From: Ceratopteris richardii
Lineage: Eukaryota; Streptophyta; Polypodiopsida; Polypodiales; Pteridaceae
Length of the DNA: 64,000 nt
Reading direction: 5' to 3'
NCBI GenBank assembly: GCA_020310875.1
Contig: CM035416.1
Location: 74,263,983 to 74,327,982, forward strand
In this document: positions 11,499-23,360 of the stretch, piece after piece
Position numbering within the stretch: the first letter of the stretch is position 1
Layout of the letters: each line of letters starts with the position of its first letter
Made by a program: the position numbers and the translations under genes
Notes under the pieces: model-generated
What the model was told of the DNA's origin: nothing
Databases searched by the model: none
What the model saw: the letters and a program-made list of their open reading frames with translations, nothing else

Positions 11499-11925
11499 TG
11501 CAAGAGAACAAGGATTACGACCACCACATGCTTGAGAGATGACTCTCCTCCCAACCAAATGCCTCTATATATAGCTCTCTCCAGGGGACTGCCTTCTTGG
11601 GCAAGTGAATGCTAATCATCCAAGTGTCAGCCATGTAACTACATGTGCGCCAAGTGTCCAGTGGATGCTTCTAGAAGGTTCTAGAGCTCTTTGGGCAAAA
11701 TACTCTTCCCATGTACCTCATGGGGATTGAACCCAAGACCTCGTCCTTCACATCCTTGAGACTTAACCACTAAGCTAAGTGGATCACTTGTTCACAAGAG
11801 CACAAGACCTCCTAGTAAGTCTAAACTCGAGATCTTTGGTCATACACACGGATGACCAAACGGTATCCGATTTCAGATCTGTCTGAACCGGCCAGACCCT
11901 TGGATCATAGACTTACTTTATTACA
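11499..11925 (-). repeat. LTR-B, right (5') copy
   Basis: This copy is practically identical to 5428-5853, including the tRNA-like segment (about 11714-11785). It is followed by ctctg, the target duplication, and then the last five bases of the gypsy-A LTR. Confidence 0.88.
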
Positions 11926-11935
11926 CTCTGCAACA

Positions 11936-11970
11936 CTCTCCCCCTCTTTGTCTCTATCGTCCCTTGACAG
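11936..11970 (-). promoter_or_regulatory. Polypurine tract and decayed stem-loop of gypsy-A
   Basis: ctctccccctctttg is the complement of the tract next to the LTR end at 11935. On the minus strand ctgtc (11966-11970) can still pair with gatag (11954-11958) through one G-T wobble. The loop is aagggac instead of agga, so the structure is weaker than in gypsy-C or element E. Confidence 0.6.
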
Positions 11971-13011
11971 GCTTTTGCTTTCTCATTTGTAGCTCATCTA
12001 AGAGTTCTGAATACATGCACCAGTGGTCGAAGCAGCAACAAGGACTGTCAGAGAATTTGTTATTTTATCCGATGTATGTCCTTCGCTTCTGTTTGCCCCT
12101 TGGTATTCCTTATATCACAAATCTGGGTTGCTGTATTCAGTCCGGCTGCCACGCACGCCACCAATGACTAAGAATGTGCTATTCTTAGTCACTCTCTTCA
12201 ACTTTTCAGCCTCTGCCTCTTTCTAAGTTTTGGTCTTCTGATATGTCTTTGTCTTCACACATCTGACCCTGTTGTATTGCTCTAAGCCTGTTTACTTTGT
12301 TGCCAACGCACGCTATCAGCGGGAGGATTATTACCGACCAAGTATCTTCTTGCATTTCTTCATGGATACTTCTTGGCCCTAGTCCGTCCTTCCCATGAAA
12401 TGTCCTAGTTCTTGATATTCTTTAATTCCAATCCTCAGGACCTGGATGTTTGGTGTTGTTGCCTGATGTGTGCCCCTGCGGGGCTTTGGACAGAGGGTGG
12501 TTCTTCTGCTTTATTATCTTCATTCTTTATTGAACAGTTTTGGTCTTTGATTTTCTTCTTCTTCTCTTCTTGCTCGATTCCCCTTCCACACGTCCCTCCT
12601 CTTGAACTTTGTCGTGCCCGATAGGCTTTTTGTGGTGACGAGAGTACGTTTGAATGGTGGTTTGCTCTCTTTGATTAAGCAGGTTGGCATGACATATCAT
12701 AAACTCTTTCCACTGTGTTGACTTCACTCCATCCTCTGGTGCTTGTCGGTGATCAGCAAAAAAGCTAGTTTCGTAAGCCACCAGTCTTGCATTAAGATTT
12801 GAAGTCATCTTTATAAAAATTTCTGAATCAATTTCGAAGAAGCTAGTGAAAAATGCTTCTTCAAAAGTCTGCATGTATGTGCTCGGCAAAAACATAAGTC
12901 GTGAATAGTAGGCCATGAGTGTTAAGCGGCTCGGAATGGTGGAAAGATAAAAAACGAGGGCTTCGGATCCTTGTGTAATGCCGATGAAGTTCAAAAATGT
13001 ATATTTGGCGT
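11971..13011 (-). pseudogene. Extra ORF of gypsy-A, C-terminal part (split by element E)
   Basis: The segment 12527-13011 encodes a block (LPSTYMQTFEEAFFTSFF...) that aligns with LPACYKQTFEEMFRSGFWEY in the gypsy-D ORF and with the matching part of gypsy-C. Reading continues at 19607 on the far side of element E, where the upstream block (MVKTMEFWIARY...) matches MMGTIRHWMPRL of gypsy-D. From 12527 down to 11971 the frame is broken, but a basic, Lys/Arg-rich tail is visible. The role is unknown. Position and conservation are discussed with the proximal half. Confidence 0.72.
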
Positions 13012-13734
13012 TGTTGTAGTATGCCCTTGGGAGCCAAGACCCACACCACCTTGCATGGAAGCAAGAAGGAAGGCCCAAGAAAGACTCTCCTTTCATCCAC
13101 CCCATCCTCCATCATGTTCAAGCCATTGGCCATCAACCCGCAGCTATGCCACATGCTTGAAAATATGGAGCAATGGGAGTCAAGGATCCTAGTCACATAT
13201 GTAAAATACAAGATAATAGCAACACTCTACTTACACACATAGGAATTGCTAGCATGCACACACACCTCACTCTCTCACACTCCAAGACTAAATACATGCA
13301 TGTACAAAGCCTTAAGAGAAAAGAGAGTTCTTCCATTGAAAGGATTTTACATGAGAGCACAACCAAAAGCTCCCCTTTACAAGAAATGAGCCTATATTTA
13401 TAGGCTAAGCACATTCTCCCATGTGCTCTTTTTGACTAGTCAAAAAGGAGCACATGCTCTTATCTCTCTAAATCTTTGTAGATATTCTCTAACAACCCAC
13501 TCTCTTCAAGACAAAAATATAGGCGTGGGAAACTTCTACGTGGGATTTTATACATGTGTGTCAAAAAGATACTTTATTTGAGAGGCTTCAAAACCATAGC
13601 CTATGGGAAATATCAAAAAGGGGTTTAGGAGAGTGTTCATATGGACATCTCCTAAATACAAGATAAAAGGGATTTTTATGAGGGCTAGAGGGTGTCGTTG
13701 CATGAGGAAATTATGGGCAACCCTTGTATCAATA
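13012..13734 (-). repeat. LTR-E left (3') copy
   Basis: Starts tgttgtag. The right end reads caata where the other copy has caaca. A minus-strand TATA-like ctataaata lies in a palindromic context near 13386-13402. Short open frames inside the LTR occur in both copies and are not genes. Confidence 0.88.
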
Positions 13735-13770
13735 CCCTCCTCCTCCTAGACTTTGTCGTCCTCGACAAAG
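13735..13770 (-). promoter_or_regulatory. Polypurine tract and perfect stem-loop of element E
   Basis: ccctcctcctcctag is the complement of the tract. ctttgtcg-tcct-cgacaaag (13751-13770) is a perfect 8-bp stem. The gypsy-C stem has c-g where E has t-a at one inner pair, so pairing is kept through a two-sided change. Confidence 0.78.
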
Positions 13771-16700
13771 CTGAGAAATGAGAGGCATATAGTGCCGAAC
13801 TGGGCCAAGTTTGGAGTCTTCAACACTTCAAATATGCAACAGTTCCGATCTCAATTTTGCAAGGCTGCAAATCTTTTGAACCAGCAAGTCGTCTGCCTTC
13901 AAATCTTCAATCTAGCAATGCTGAGTGACACAATCCCCTTGGGGGGCAGTCAGCCCAGCCTCCATTCAATGTGTCTTCTCTCAAAGCTCCAATACCTGAA
14001 ATTTAAACTTACACAACAAGTAGACTGAATTTGAAAAGAAGCAGCCATAAAATGTTAATTCCATTTTTATTTCCACTTCAGGGAGCATCTTTCACATAGG
14101 ACTTGCTCTTCTAATGAGAAGAGCTCATGAAAATCTTCTTTATCTCTGCAATCCAAAAATGATGCCAAAATGTGTAATCTCCAAGTGAGTGTGACATATT
14201 GCATTGCATAGCATGAGAAGAATATGTAGTTGCATGTTTAACTTATGTTCCTGCCATCATTCATACTATGCTCCTAGTCAATCAAGTTTGCAATTTAACA
14301 TGAGTGTTATGTGCTCATAAAATGAATAAACAATAGTGCAACATTATGAGTCTTATCATTTTACAAGCTTTCCTGAGATTCAAACAACTTATCCAACACT
14401 ATTCCTACAAAGCATCAAATCATCCATAGGAGATAAGAAGGATCAATGCTGAAGTTCTAAGTGTGTTGGCCTGTAATGAATTATGAAAAATTAAGCCTTA
14501 AATGAGGAATGTGGAACTAGAGAGTTACTTCCCTAGCAAAAAACAATCACTCATTCAATGACGTCACACTTAATTTAGTTTAGGTCTAAAAATTTTCAAC
14601 CTCCTATGTGCACGTTCACCTGCAAATATCCTTTAAAGAAGACATGCTTGCATCATGAAGAACATTTTAAAGTATAAGCATTATGCACCCAACCTAGGAA
14701 TTTTGCTAGAAGCAGCCACTTGCTTTAATAAAGAATGGAATCAAAAGAGATGCATTGGCAAGTAGCAAGAGTTGTGTAGTATTATACCTGATTTCTGTTA
14801 GTGGGTCAATGGATACAGAACATCAAGCAACATTCATACCATCAAGACTGTTGTATCTGAACAAGTCTAAATCCACACTCTTCCAGTAACTTTGCAAGAT
14901 CAAAACAAGCCCTTTAGAATTTATGCGTGAAATATTGGGCAGACACACTCCTGGAGCAAGCCAATCTGAGCACAATATTCACACATCAACCCTATGGTAC
15001 TACTAATTGCCTTTCAAACATAAGTGATTACATGCAACCAATACAAGCATTTTATCCATTTCTAATGATTATGATAGAAGCATGCAATAGAAACTTCGCA
15101 AGACATGGAAGCACCATCATCCTTCATTTCAAACCTGTATCATCAAGAGTATGAGTACACAATTAGCTTCTCATTTAAAGATCAACAAAAAGAATTCAGT
15201 ATCCCCAAAAGCTCTTTAATCATTCTAAGGGGCTGCTTCCCCAAGGAGAAGAATCAATATGCTCCAGTCACCTGCAAGCTTTTTCATCAAGCAAGAAGAT
15301 CATATATATGATGAATGCATGGATATGAGGTGCCTAAAGGAGTCAACCTGTGTGTCACTCTTTGGTGGGACACCAAACTTGCAACTCCAAGAATTAACAA
15401 AAAGTATGTGTAGCTCTTATTTGTTACTAGCGCATGCAACAAGTTTTCCCTTTTTTTTTTTCAATACCATAATGAAGATCATACTTTGCTCATAGATGAC
15501 CAAGTCAAGAGTCCATAACCTGCAAAAGACAACAACTGGGACACATGCCCTTTTAAGCAAGGCAACCTTGTGCAAAAAGGAGCCTTTCCGAGTCTTCGTT
15601 GGCAACAACCCTGTCGAGAGGAATTAACTCATATAAAAATCAAGCAACTCATTATATGAAGCATAGCTAAGATGAGTTGGCATGAGGCAAGATTCCTAGC
15701 TTGGGGATATGGATAATTGATGCATGCAGACAAGACAAAGTACTCCAGAGATTGGTGTGTCACCAAATGTCACAATGACAAAACTTAACCTCCAGCATTC
15801 TGTCTATTCAAAGCATTTGCAAGACTCAGAGTTTTGGTTGACAAACACAAAATACATCCACTAGCATATGGAAACTTACCTTTCATGAGACACAAAGAGG
15901 GCTACCCTCATAAAGCGTGCAATAAATCCCTAGGACATTCGTTCCCCTAGCTTTGAATAAAACAAGGATATACCAGCAGGGGACTCGTATTTGACATGTT
16001 TCTAAGGAGAGAAGAGGGTCAAAAAGCTTTCAGGAAGCAATCTCACATACATAGGCAGTCACCAAAGGAGTGAAACCGATTAATGTTCAAGCAGACAAGA
16101 GATTGTAAACTAATGTTCAATAAGTGACATTTGATCTTCCCATGCAAATTCTTTTCTAAGTCAAATTACTTGCAATATAATGTGTTGTACATGTGTGACC
16201 ACTTGCACTGAACCGTAGTAGATGTGGACCGTTAACTGCACATATGGATGCATCATTCATTCATGTTCATTCGGTGTGTTATGTATGCATATGAGCATAG
16301 GAGTGATGTGAGAAACCAGGTGAGATGACACACAAATAGTGTGTGATCATAGCATAACTAAACATACATTCATTTCTCCAATCGATGAAAACACAAATTT
16401 GTTTTCAAAGTGTAAGTAAGTTCTGTGCATCAACCAAATTCACTCAACAGGAATCCAATCAAACTAGTTAAATTTCAAGCGGAACTAGCATGAATGGATA
16501 GCAACAATGTCATGTATACAACGATTTATAGGGCTCAACTATGTCTCACGCTCCATGTCACATGTTATGCCAAAAAATCATCAATTAAAATTGAACAAGG
16601 AGAAAGGTGGATACAATCCCTATTGGCCAACTACACAAACCCAACACCATTGATAGCACCAAACACGTTCTCATTAGTTCTTATTGCATAGCATCAAGGT

Positions 16701-18854
16701 GCCCTCAAGACTTTGAGGTATAGTACACATCTGACCATTTCCTACAATTCTACAAAACATCCACTGTTTTTATGCATTTGATCTTAGATATGATAAACTT
16801 TGAACAACCTACTTAGAAGCTACAGTAATAAAATAATTGAACCCTCTTTTTTTTCAATATATCTATATTCAGCATAGAAGAGTGGAAACACAATATCGAT
16901 CCGAGGTTTGATACTAATAGGAAAACATTACTTTTCTATGAAGGTACTCGATTTGCGAGCGCACATTGATTCTTTAACAAAAGATACAACCACGTGAAGT
17001 GCGAAGGATGTAGCAGACTATACTTCAGAGTGGGGCTTTGATCCACAACAGACGAAAATGCAACAGCACCGAGGGTCGCGAGGAAAATGAGAAAAGGAGA
17101 ACAGAGAGGAATTGCTCCCATGTGGAAGTGGTTGAAAGACGAAACTAGGATCCCCTCATGGATCCAGGAGGCATATCAGAGAATCATGGGGGCACCATAT
17201 GAGTTCAACCTATCATAGGAGGGAACCGAACAGTGTGCACCACCTAGAATACTTCTGCCTAATAGGAAAGCAAAAAGATGCTCTGCCTTGACATGCTTAC
17301 AAGGTAAGGGAAGGCAAAAGAGGGCTCCACACCCCTCCATCAAGGATAGAAGAAGTCCGAAGCAACATCAATTTCCTCCCCAAACATGTGCATACAGAGG
17401 ATGATGTGAGACTTTCATCAAAGAGCCTTAGGAAAGATAATCCGCCAAGTGGGGGAGCCCGAAACATGTATTTGTTGTGTGACACAGAGAAGTTGATGGG
17501 AGCAAACAACTACAAGGGTGCAGATAGGAGGGAGAAGTTATCATGATGCCTGCAAGAAGAATGGAAGAGGGAGCCGAATACCTCCACCCTGACAATGTCA
17601 GCACCACTCGCACTTTGAGGGGAAGCAACGAGCGTCAAGCCACCATGACAGTTCTGATGAGATGGGGAAGCTCATAGAGAGATCAATTCCCCCCCCAGCA
17701 AGTGTCGTGCTACAAAGTGCATGGGGAAGCACAGAGACGCCCGAACTCATGGAAGTGAGGCTTGCCGAGGAGAGCCAGTGAGAAAGCTTTCCCGGAGTAG
17801 AGACCCGCCTCAGTGAAGAACATGCAGCAGTAGTAATGCTATTGTATCACTACAAGGAGAGGGATGCAGAGTACGATTTCAGCATAATATGACCGATGTG
17901 CGAGGTCGACCACAAGCAAGCTTGGAAATGTAGGCATCGCCATCTTTAGCCGAACCAACAGGCATCGCCATCTTTAGCCGAACCATATAGGGAAGCCAAA
18001 CTCAACCCCCGTGTCTGCACAAATAGGAGATGCAAGTCCAACCTCGCACCGAGCCGAGCTCCACATGCCACAAGGGAGATCTTGCCCAAGAACTCTTCCC
18101 CAACAGCAGCTTTGGCGAGAAGAATGGGGAGCACGAAGGCTCTTCCCCTGCTTCATAGTGCATAGGGAGAAGCCGGAAGGGGAGCCACGAGTGAGGTCAT
18201 CGACAACTTCGAGAGAACGAAGAGAGAGAGGGGAATAATGTAACCACATCGTAGCCATCCGCCTAAATTTGAGGAGGCCCCTCACATGCGTGAGTCAGGT
18301 GCTTGTCAGATGCCTCAAGTGAGAGGAAGAGGGAGAGTTAATGCCCCCCCTGCACCTACCGTGCAAATTTTTACGCTCAGCTTGTATTTCAAAAAGCATT
18401 AGAATTGTAGCCAACTTGCCCGTAGTGCGGATGAGAGAGAAAGAATTTCGTGGAGTGTCATATTGCACAAACAAAATCATTTTTATTTTATATATATATA
18501 TATTTTTGAAAATGAAGAGAGGAGAGGGATACAGAGTACTACCCATCCCTCTATTCAAGACAATCACTCAACATAGAGATGGTAGTGGTGGAAAGTTATG
18601 GCCCAATGAATGTGTGGGAGTGTGTGTGCATGTGAGAGAGGATGAGAGAAGGGGGGGTAAGGGGGTGTTTTTGTGCATCAACCAAACAAGAACTAAAACT
18701 ACACTACTAAAAACAAGAAATGAGGAACTAATGGCCCAATGGAAGGGTGAAAGTGCCATGCCAACACACATAACCTAAGTGAATAAGCAGAAAAATTGCA
18801 AATCAATATCTTACCACATGCTCTTGAGCTCTCCAAGTGATGAAAGGCCGTTCT
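13771..18854. other. Interior of element E, no gene recognised
   Basis: No open frame longer than about 145 codons is present, and none shows a domain. The part at 16930-18300 is more GC-rich and purine-rich on the plus strand (many gagagga and gaagg strings) than the AT-rich part before it. This may mark a captured segment or an older insertion. Confidence 0.6.
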
Positions 18855-18871
18855 CCCCAGCAACGGCACCA
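18855..18871 (-). other. Primer-binding site of element E (tRNA-Asp type)
   Basis: The plus strand reads ccccagcaacggcacca, two transitions away from ccccggcaacggcgcca, the tRNA-Asp 3' end seen next to gypsy-A. It lies 7 bases from LTR-E. Confidence 0.75.
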
Positions 18872-18878
18872 AATTTTT

Positions 18879-19601
18879 TGTTGTAGTATGCCCTTGGGAG
18901 CCAACACCCACACCACCTTGCATGGAAGCAAGAAGGAAGGCCCAAGAAAGGCTCTCCTTTCATCCACCCCATCCTCCATCATGTTCAAGCCATTGGCCAT
19001 CAACCCGCAGCTATGCCACATGCTTGAAAATATGGAGCAATGGGAGTCAAGGATCCTAGTCACATATGTAAAATACAAGATAATAGCAACACTCTACTTA
19101 CACACATAGGAATTGCTAGCATGCACACACACCTCACTCTCTCACACTCTAAGACTAAATACATGCATGTACAAAGCCTTAAGAGAAAAGAGAGTTCTTC
19201 CATTGAAAGGATTTTACATGAGAGCACGACCAAAAGCTCCCCTTTACAAGAAATGACCCTATATTTATAGGCTAAGCACATTCTCCCATGTGCTCTTTTT
19301 GACTAGTCAAAAAGGAGCACATGCTATTATCTCTCTAAATCTTTGTAGATATTCTCTAACAACCCACTCTCTTCAAGACAAAAATATAGGTGTGGGAAAC
19401 TTCTACGTGGGATTTTATACATGTGTGTCAAAAAGATGCTTTATTTGAGAGGCTTCAAAACCATAGACTAAGGGAAATATTAAAAAGGGGTTTAGGAGAG
19501 TGTTCATATGGACATCTCCTAAATACAAGATAAAAGGGATTTTTATGAGGGCTAGAGGGTGCCATTGCATGAGGAAATTATGGGCAACCCTTGTATCAAC
19601 A
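18879..19601 (-). repeat. LTR-E right (5') copy
   Basis: 723 bp, collinear with 13012-13734. It keeps the canonical caaca end and is followed by the target duplication agcgt. Confidence 0.88.
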
Positions 19602-19606
19602 AGCGT

Positions 19607-22600
19607 GTTGGAACTTTAATGACTGTCAGTAGCATGCTAAAAATTTTATTGGTCATTTTGACGGCTAAGTCCAGTACAGTCGCATATCGAGCGATCCAAA
19701 ATTCCATGGTTTTCACCATGTATTCTTCTATTGGGAGGTAATTATGCGATGGACTTGGTAGTAGTGGATAATTGAGCCATTGATTATTAATGCTACCTTG
19801 GCGTTGTCCTTCTTAAAATTGCGACTAGGAGCATCGGTAGGGTACTGGACAAAAAGACGGGTTTACCTGAAACGCATATGGTGATGCTTCTCATTGTACC
19901 CGCAGTGTAGGATTCTTTTCCAAAACTTTGTGCCTCCATATAGGATCAGCTTTCTCGAATTCTTCTTGAGTATAGTTGAATGAATTAATGCTGAATTGGA
20001 GGTTGTTGTCAGGATCCTTATTTGTCGTTGTCTTTATATATTGTCGCGTTTGCTCTTTCAGAAGGCCATATGGTACATTAAAAGGCTTCAAAATTTGTTC
20101 CAAGTTTTTGCTCTCAATTTGAGCTTCCTTCATTATCTTAATGATTTGATCCTCAAATTCTGTGGTAAGCTAGGACACCAGTAGTGCCCTCTCGTCTCGG
20201 CTCAATACTGTAATATCCTAATGATTACGTTCAATTGGGATCTCTGTTTCCTCCCTTATCGATGAATGATGTAAGGGGAGAGAGAGAGGACGTACCTCAG
20301 TCTCCTCAGTAGCCGCTATGGATTTTGGAACCACTAGTGTCCCCTCAGTTGCCTTCTGCTCTAGCCACTCTTGTAGCTGCTTGATAATCTCATCTTTTTG
20401 CTTGATTTCTTCATCGGCTTTAGCAATAGTTTCCTTGTTTTTTAGAATTTCTTTAGCTACAACATCAAGGTGATCAGTGTCTTCTTTACATTGCATTAAA
20501 TATTGATTCTCTACTTTTTTCCACTTTGTCCTTAGAGATGTGGTGTCCTCCATATACCTCTTTTCCCATTCAGCAATGACTGCCTGCTCCTGCTTGAGCT
20601 GATCTTCATACCTAGCCATCTTTTCCTCCATTTCCTTGATGTCTTTTTCTGGTCTTCCTTGAACCTCTATAGGTTGATCAATCAAGAGAGCTGTCATTAG
20701 CTCCTTGTTTCAGTTCCTTAAGTTTTCTGCTTCCTCCATATATACCTTTATTTGTGATTCTAGTATTTTACTTCTTGCGTTCATCCGTGTCTTCTCGGCC
20801 TCGCTAGCCTCATACTTCTTCTGTAATTCCTGTAGTTGTTCTTTTAATTCTGCATTTTTCGTTTCTAAAGTTTTGCACTGCTTTTTGACCTCTTGAACTT
20901 CATTTTCTTTATGTATTATTTCCTCTCTCGCTAGCTTTAATTCTGCTGAAAGGCGCTTACTCGTTCCATGTAGTTCATGCTTTTCTTGCATCGCTTTGTC
21001 ATAGTCTTCATCAGCCTCAAGCATCAACTGTTGTGTATCCATTGCGGTTCTTATCATATCTTGCACTACTGGCTTGAGCTGAGTGATATCAACATTCAAC
21101 CATGTTCTTGGTATGCTTGGAGCTTCTCCGGTTAGCACATCTTTTCCTTGCTCCACATGGATAGTCTCGTCAATGTGTGGTTGTCTAATTTGTAGTTGAA
21201 TTGTCGGTTCCTTTTGTTCTTCTTTTAGGTCAATAGTTTTCGTGGCACTCCCTTGAAATGTGACATCCATGGGGGGGGGTTCGGCCACAACCCTTATCGG
21301 AGTGAAGGGTTCTGAGTCTTCGACTTTAGATTCTTTAGGTTCTTCCATTGGATTCTTGATTGACACTTCTCTTGTAAGCATTGTCTCCTTGATTTGAATC
21401 TTGGAAGTCTCATTGATTCTGATGACATGTGTCCCTTCTTGGTTTGCCTCCTTGGTTGTGTTGTCTTGATCGAGGTGGACGGTGTTGTCATTCACCTTCA
21501 TGTCCCCTTCTGCTTCATTGTAGTTGACTGCATTGAGTTCCTCCCATTGTCCATCATCCTTTGATTCACTTTGAATATCCACATTTAATAAGGATGTGTC
21601 GGGTTCTTCTTGTGCATCCGAAGATGAGCTTGAATTATCCAACCCTAATTCTCTGTATCGATGTACCTTGGTGAGCTTCTTTTTTGCATCCATATCTTGG
21701 TGGGTCTGCTAGTAATGGTGCCCTTGCACTAGTAAATTAACTTGCCCTTCTGTATATTGGTGTGTATCTTCCAGGGCTTTAGTTAAGTCTTCTTCGGTAA
21801 TAGGTCTTTGCTCTTCAATCCTCGTCTTTGGAAGTACGTGTGCCCTTTTCGTGGCTGGAACTTCTTCTTCTACTTGTTTTACTTCCCATAACCTCTTTGT
21901 TCCTCTCATTTTGGGTTGAGAGCTAGTTTCTGCTTCTTCAACAATTTTGACGCCCTTTTTCTTTCTTGGTACTGTCGCGACTTTGACATACTTAGCCATG
22001 GCTGTTGATGAGGGCATTTCTTGCAGGTGCTCTCTAATACCTAAAGCATGATAGATCAAAATCGTCAGAGCTACACTGCCGTTCAGGAACTTCTTGTTAT
22101 TCCATTGCTTCTTTGCCTCAAATAGCCATTCCTGTATGTATGGAGTCAGATTAATTTGATTGCCAATCTGTTTGATAGCATGAGAGAGTAATTGAACAAT
22201 TATCTTCTGAGGGGCGGTGTATCGATGCATGTTTGAGAAGCAAAAGTGCTGATGAATGAGTCTGACTTCCTCTTCTATGTCAACTCTATTGATGTCCGTG
22301 AATGTTCTGGTCTTTGCCCCTCGACTCTCTTCCTTCAAGACAGTGATTCCATCCTTCTCCCATCCGAAAGCTTCTTTAATCAATTCATGTGTAAACTGAA
22401 TCACTACCCATTCACCTACTCCATCCATAACTCTAGCCTCTGGCACCAATGGGTCATGTAGTGCTGGCTGTAATGTATTCATGACTTGTGTGCATCTATG
22501 AAAGTCGGGCTTGTAAATCAGTAGTTTAAAGTATTTGTGGATACCCGCTTTCTTCATGATGTCAATCGTAGACGGATGCTCATGCACCACTTTAAAACCT

Positions 22601-22776
22601 TGGGACATTATAGGGAACTGATGATTCGTGTCCATTATTTTGATGGTCACTAGGAAGAGATACTCCTCGGCTGGTTGATCTTCTCTAAACCAATGTCCCT
22701 TTGCTTTGGTTACACTCTGGAGAGGAAATTCCAATACTTCCTCCTGAATCGTTGTTTCAGAATCTTCAGAAGCCAT
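19607..22776 (-). pseudogene. Extra ORF of gypsy-A, N-terminal and central parts
   Basis: The start is most likely the ATG at 22776 (MASEDSETT), because it directly follows a good acceptor-like ctgcag. The first ~350 codons (22776-21709) hold a globular region with KPDFHRCTQVMNTL and KKFLNGSVALTILIYHALGI, which aligns with KPDFYRCYYLINTL and KKVINGCCALTRIVY of gypsy-C. Then come acidic linkers and long Glu/Lys/Gln-rich coiled-coil segments (21100-20218). A helical block (MVKTMEFWIARY) runs into the element E junction. Single stops at 21709 and near 20700, plus later frameshifts, break it. The pattern of the first domain recalls the putative plant transposon protein family, but that is from memory only. 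Its role is unknown. The location downstream of integrase is where retrovirus-like elements keep an env or other accessory gene, though no signal peptide or membrane segment is seen. Confidence 0.7.
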
Positions 22777-23360
22777 CTGCAGTTGTAATGAAAGGTGCAT
22801 TAGCTTCAATAGAAAATATAGCAATTGTGCGGTGCATTGTTTATGACATGTTGTCGTTTCATCACTCCGTTTCCCTTGCTTGTATAGGTGAGATCTCTTA
22901 CCACATATTTTTATTTCTTTTCTGAAAGAAAGCAAGTATTAGTATAGCCGAAGCATTTATTTATTTACATAGTAGGTCCATTCCTAAGGAAGTTGAAGCT
23001 ATGACCTATTCCCCACTGGAGAATGTGCACCACTAATTTTATTATGTACATCATGTGCCGAATGCCTGGCCTCGTAATGTGGCCCTATTATGCATACTTT
23101 AGGTGCATTCGATACTTCATGAGTGCAATTGGAATCTTCGTTGTTCTGGTGGTCCATTCCTCATAGTTGCTTTGGTTTCCAAATCCATTTCATGGTCGCA
23201 TTGATAGGCCGTGTCTTCTTTTTGGTCCTTCGAGCTTTATGTGTTTCTTTTGTTTCTTCTGATGTCCTAGTGATAGAGGTTTTTCTCTTCATGTTTCTAT
23301 GACGAGTCTGTCTTGGCTTCGTTGTCCGAATGTCTCGATGTAATGCTTCCTATTTGCTTA
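22777..23360. other. Spacer between polyprotein end and extra ORF of gypsy-A
   Basis: No convincing gene. On the minus strand a pyrimidine-containing stretch ending ttacaactgcag lies just before the ATG of the extra ORF and would make a plausible 3' splice site. The equivalent spacer in gypsy-C is 44389-45189. Confidence 0.5.

Larger units (their letters stand above)
918..11925. mobile_element. Composite of TRIM and non-coding LTR elements inserted in the gypsy-A LTR
   Basis: The unit is flanked by ctctg at 913-917 and 11926-11930. Its outer ends read TGTAACATAA on the left and, on the opposite strand, TGTAATAAAG on the right. Both are U3-type LTR starts from two different LTR families, facing inward. 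Inside, from left to right, lie a small plus-strand element (918-1588), an inverted copy of its LTR (1589-1728), a partial minus-strand non-coding interior (1729-5427), and a complete minus-strand non-coding element (5428-11925). No protein-coding gene is visible. How ends from two families came to share one target duplication is not explained by simple nesting. Confidence 0.75.
5428..11925 (-). mobile_element. Large non-coding LTR retrotransposon B (LARD-like)
   Basis: LTRs of about 426 bp (5428-5853 and 11499-11925) appear essentially identical by eye. They start TGTAATAA and end CTTGCA on the minus strand. The primer site (tggtatgagagcc on the minus strand, 11485-11497) and the polypurine tract (5854-5868) place it on the minus strand. 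The 5.6-kb interior has no gag or pol. Identical LTRs imply a very recent event, yet the 5-mers flanking the element (aaatc and ctctg) do not match, which points to recombination with the neighbouring copy rather than a clean insertion. Confidence 0.85.
13012..19601 (-). mobile_element. Non-coding LTR element E (LARD-like), inserted in the extra ORF
   Basis: LTRs of 723 bp (13012-13734 and 18879-19601) have TGTTG and CAACA ends and differ by about 2 percent by eye. The flanks ggcgt (13007-13011) and agcgt (19602-19606) are a target duplication with one change, and the interrupted ORF joins across them. A tRNA-Asp-like primer site and a polypurine tract set the minus orientation. The 5.1-kb interior holds no gag or pol. 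The primer type, LTR ends and tract stem-loop match the gypsy A/C/D family, so E probably used that family's proteins. Confidence 0.88.

Noticed and set aside
12861-13414. Several overlapping short open frames repeated at 18803-19281
   Set aside because: They lie in the two LTR copies of element E and have no domain. The repeat is explained by the LTR pair.
18341-18778. 145-codon plus-strand open frame near the leader of element E
   Set aside because: Low complexity, contains a (TA) run, no domain and no homologue recognised.
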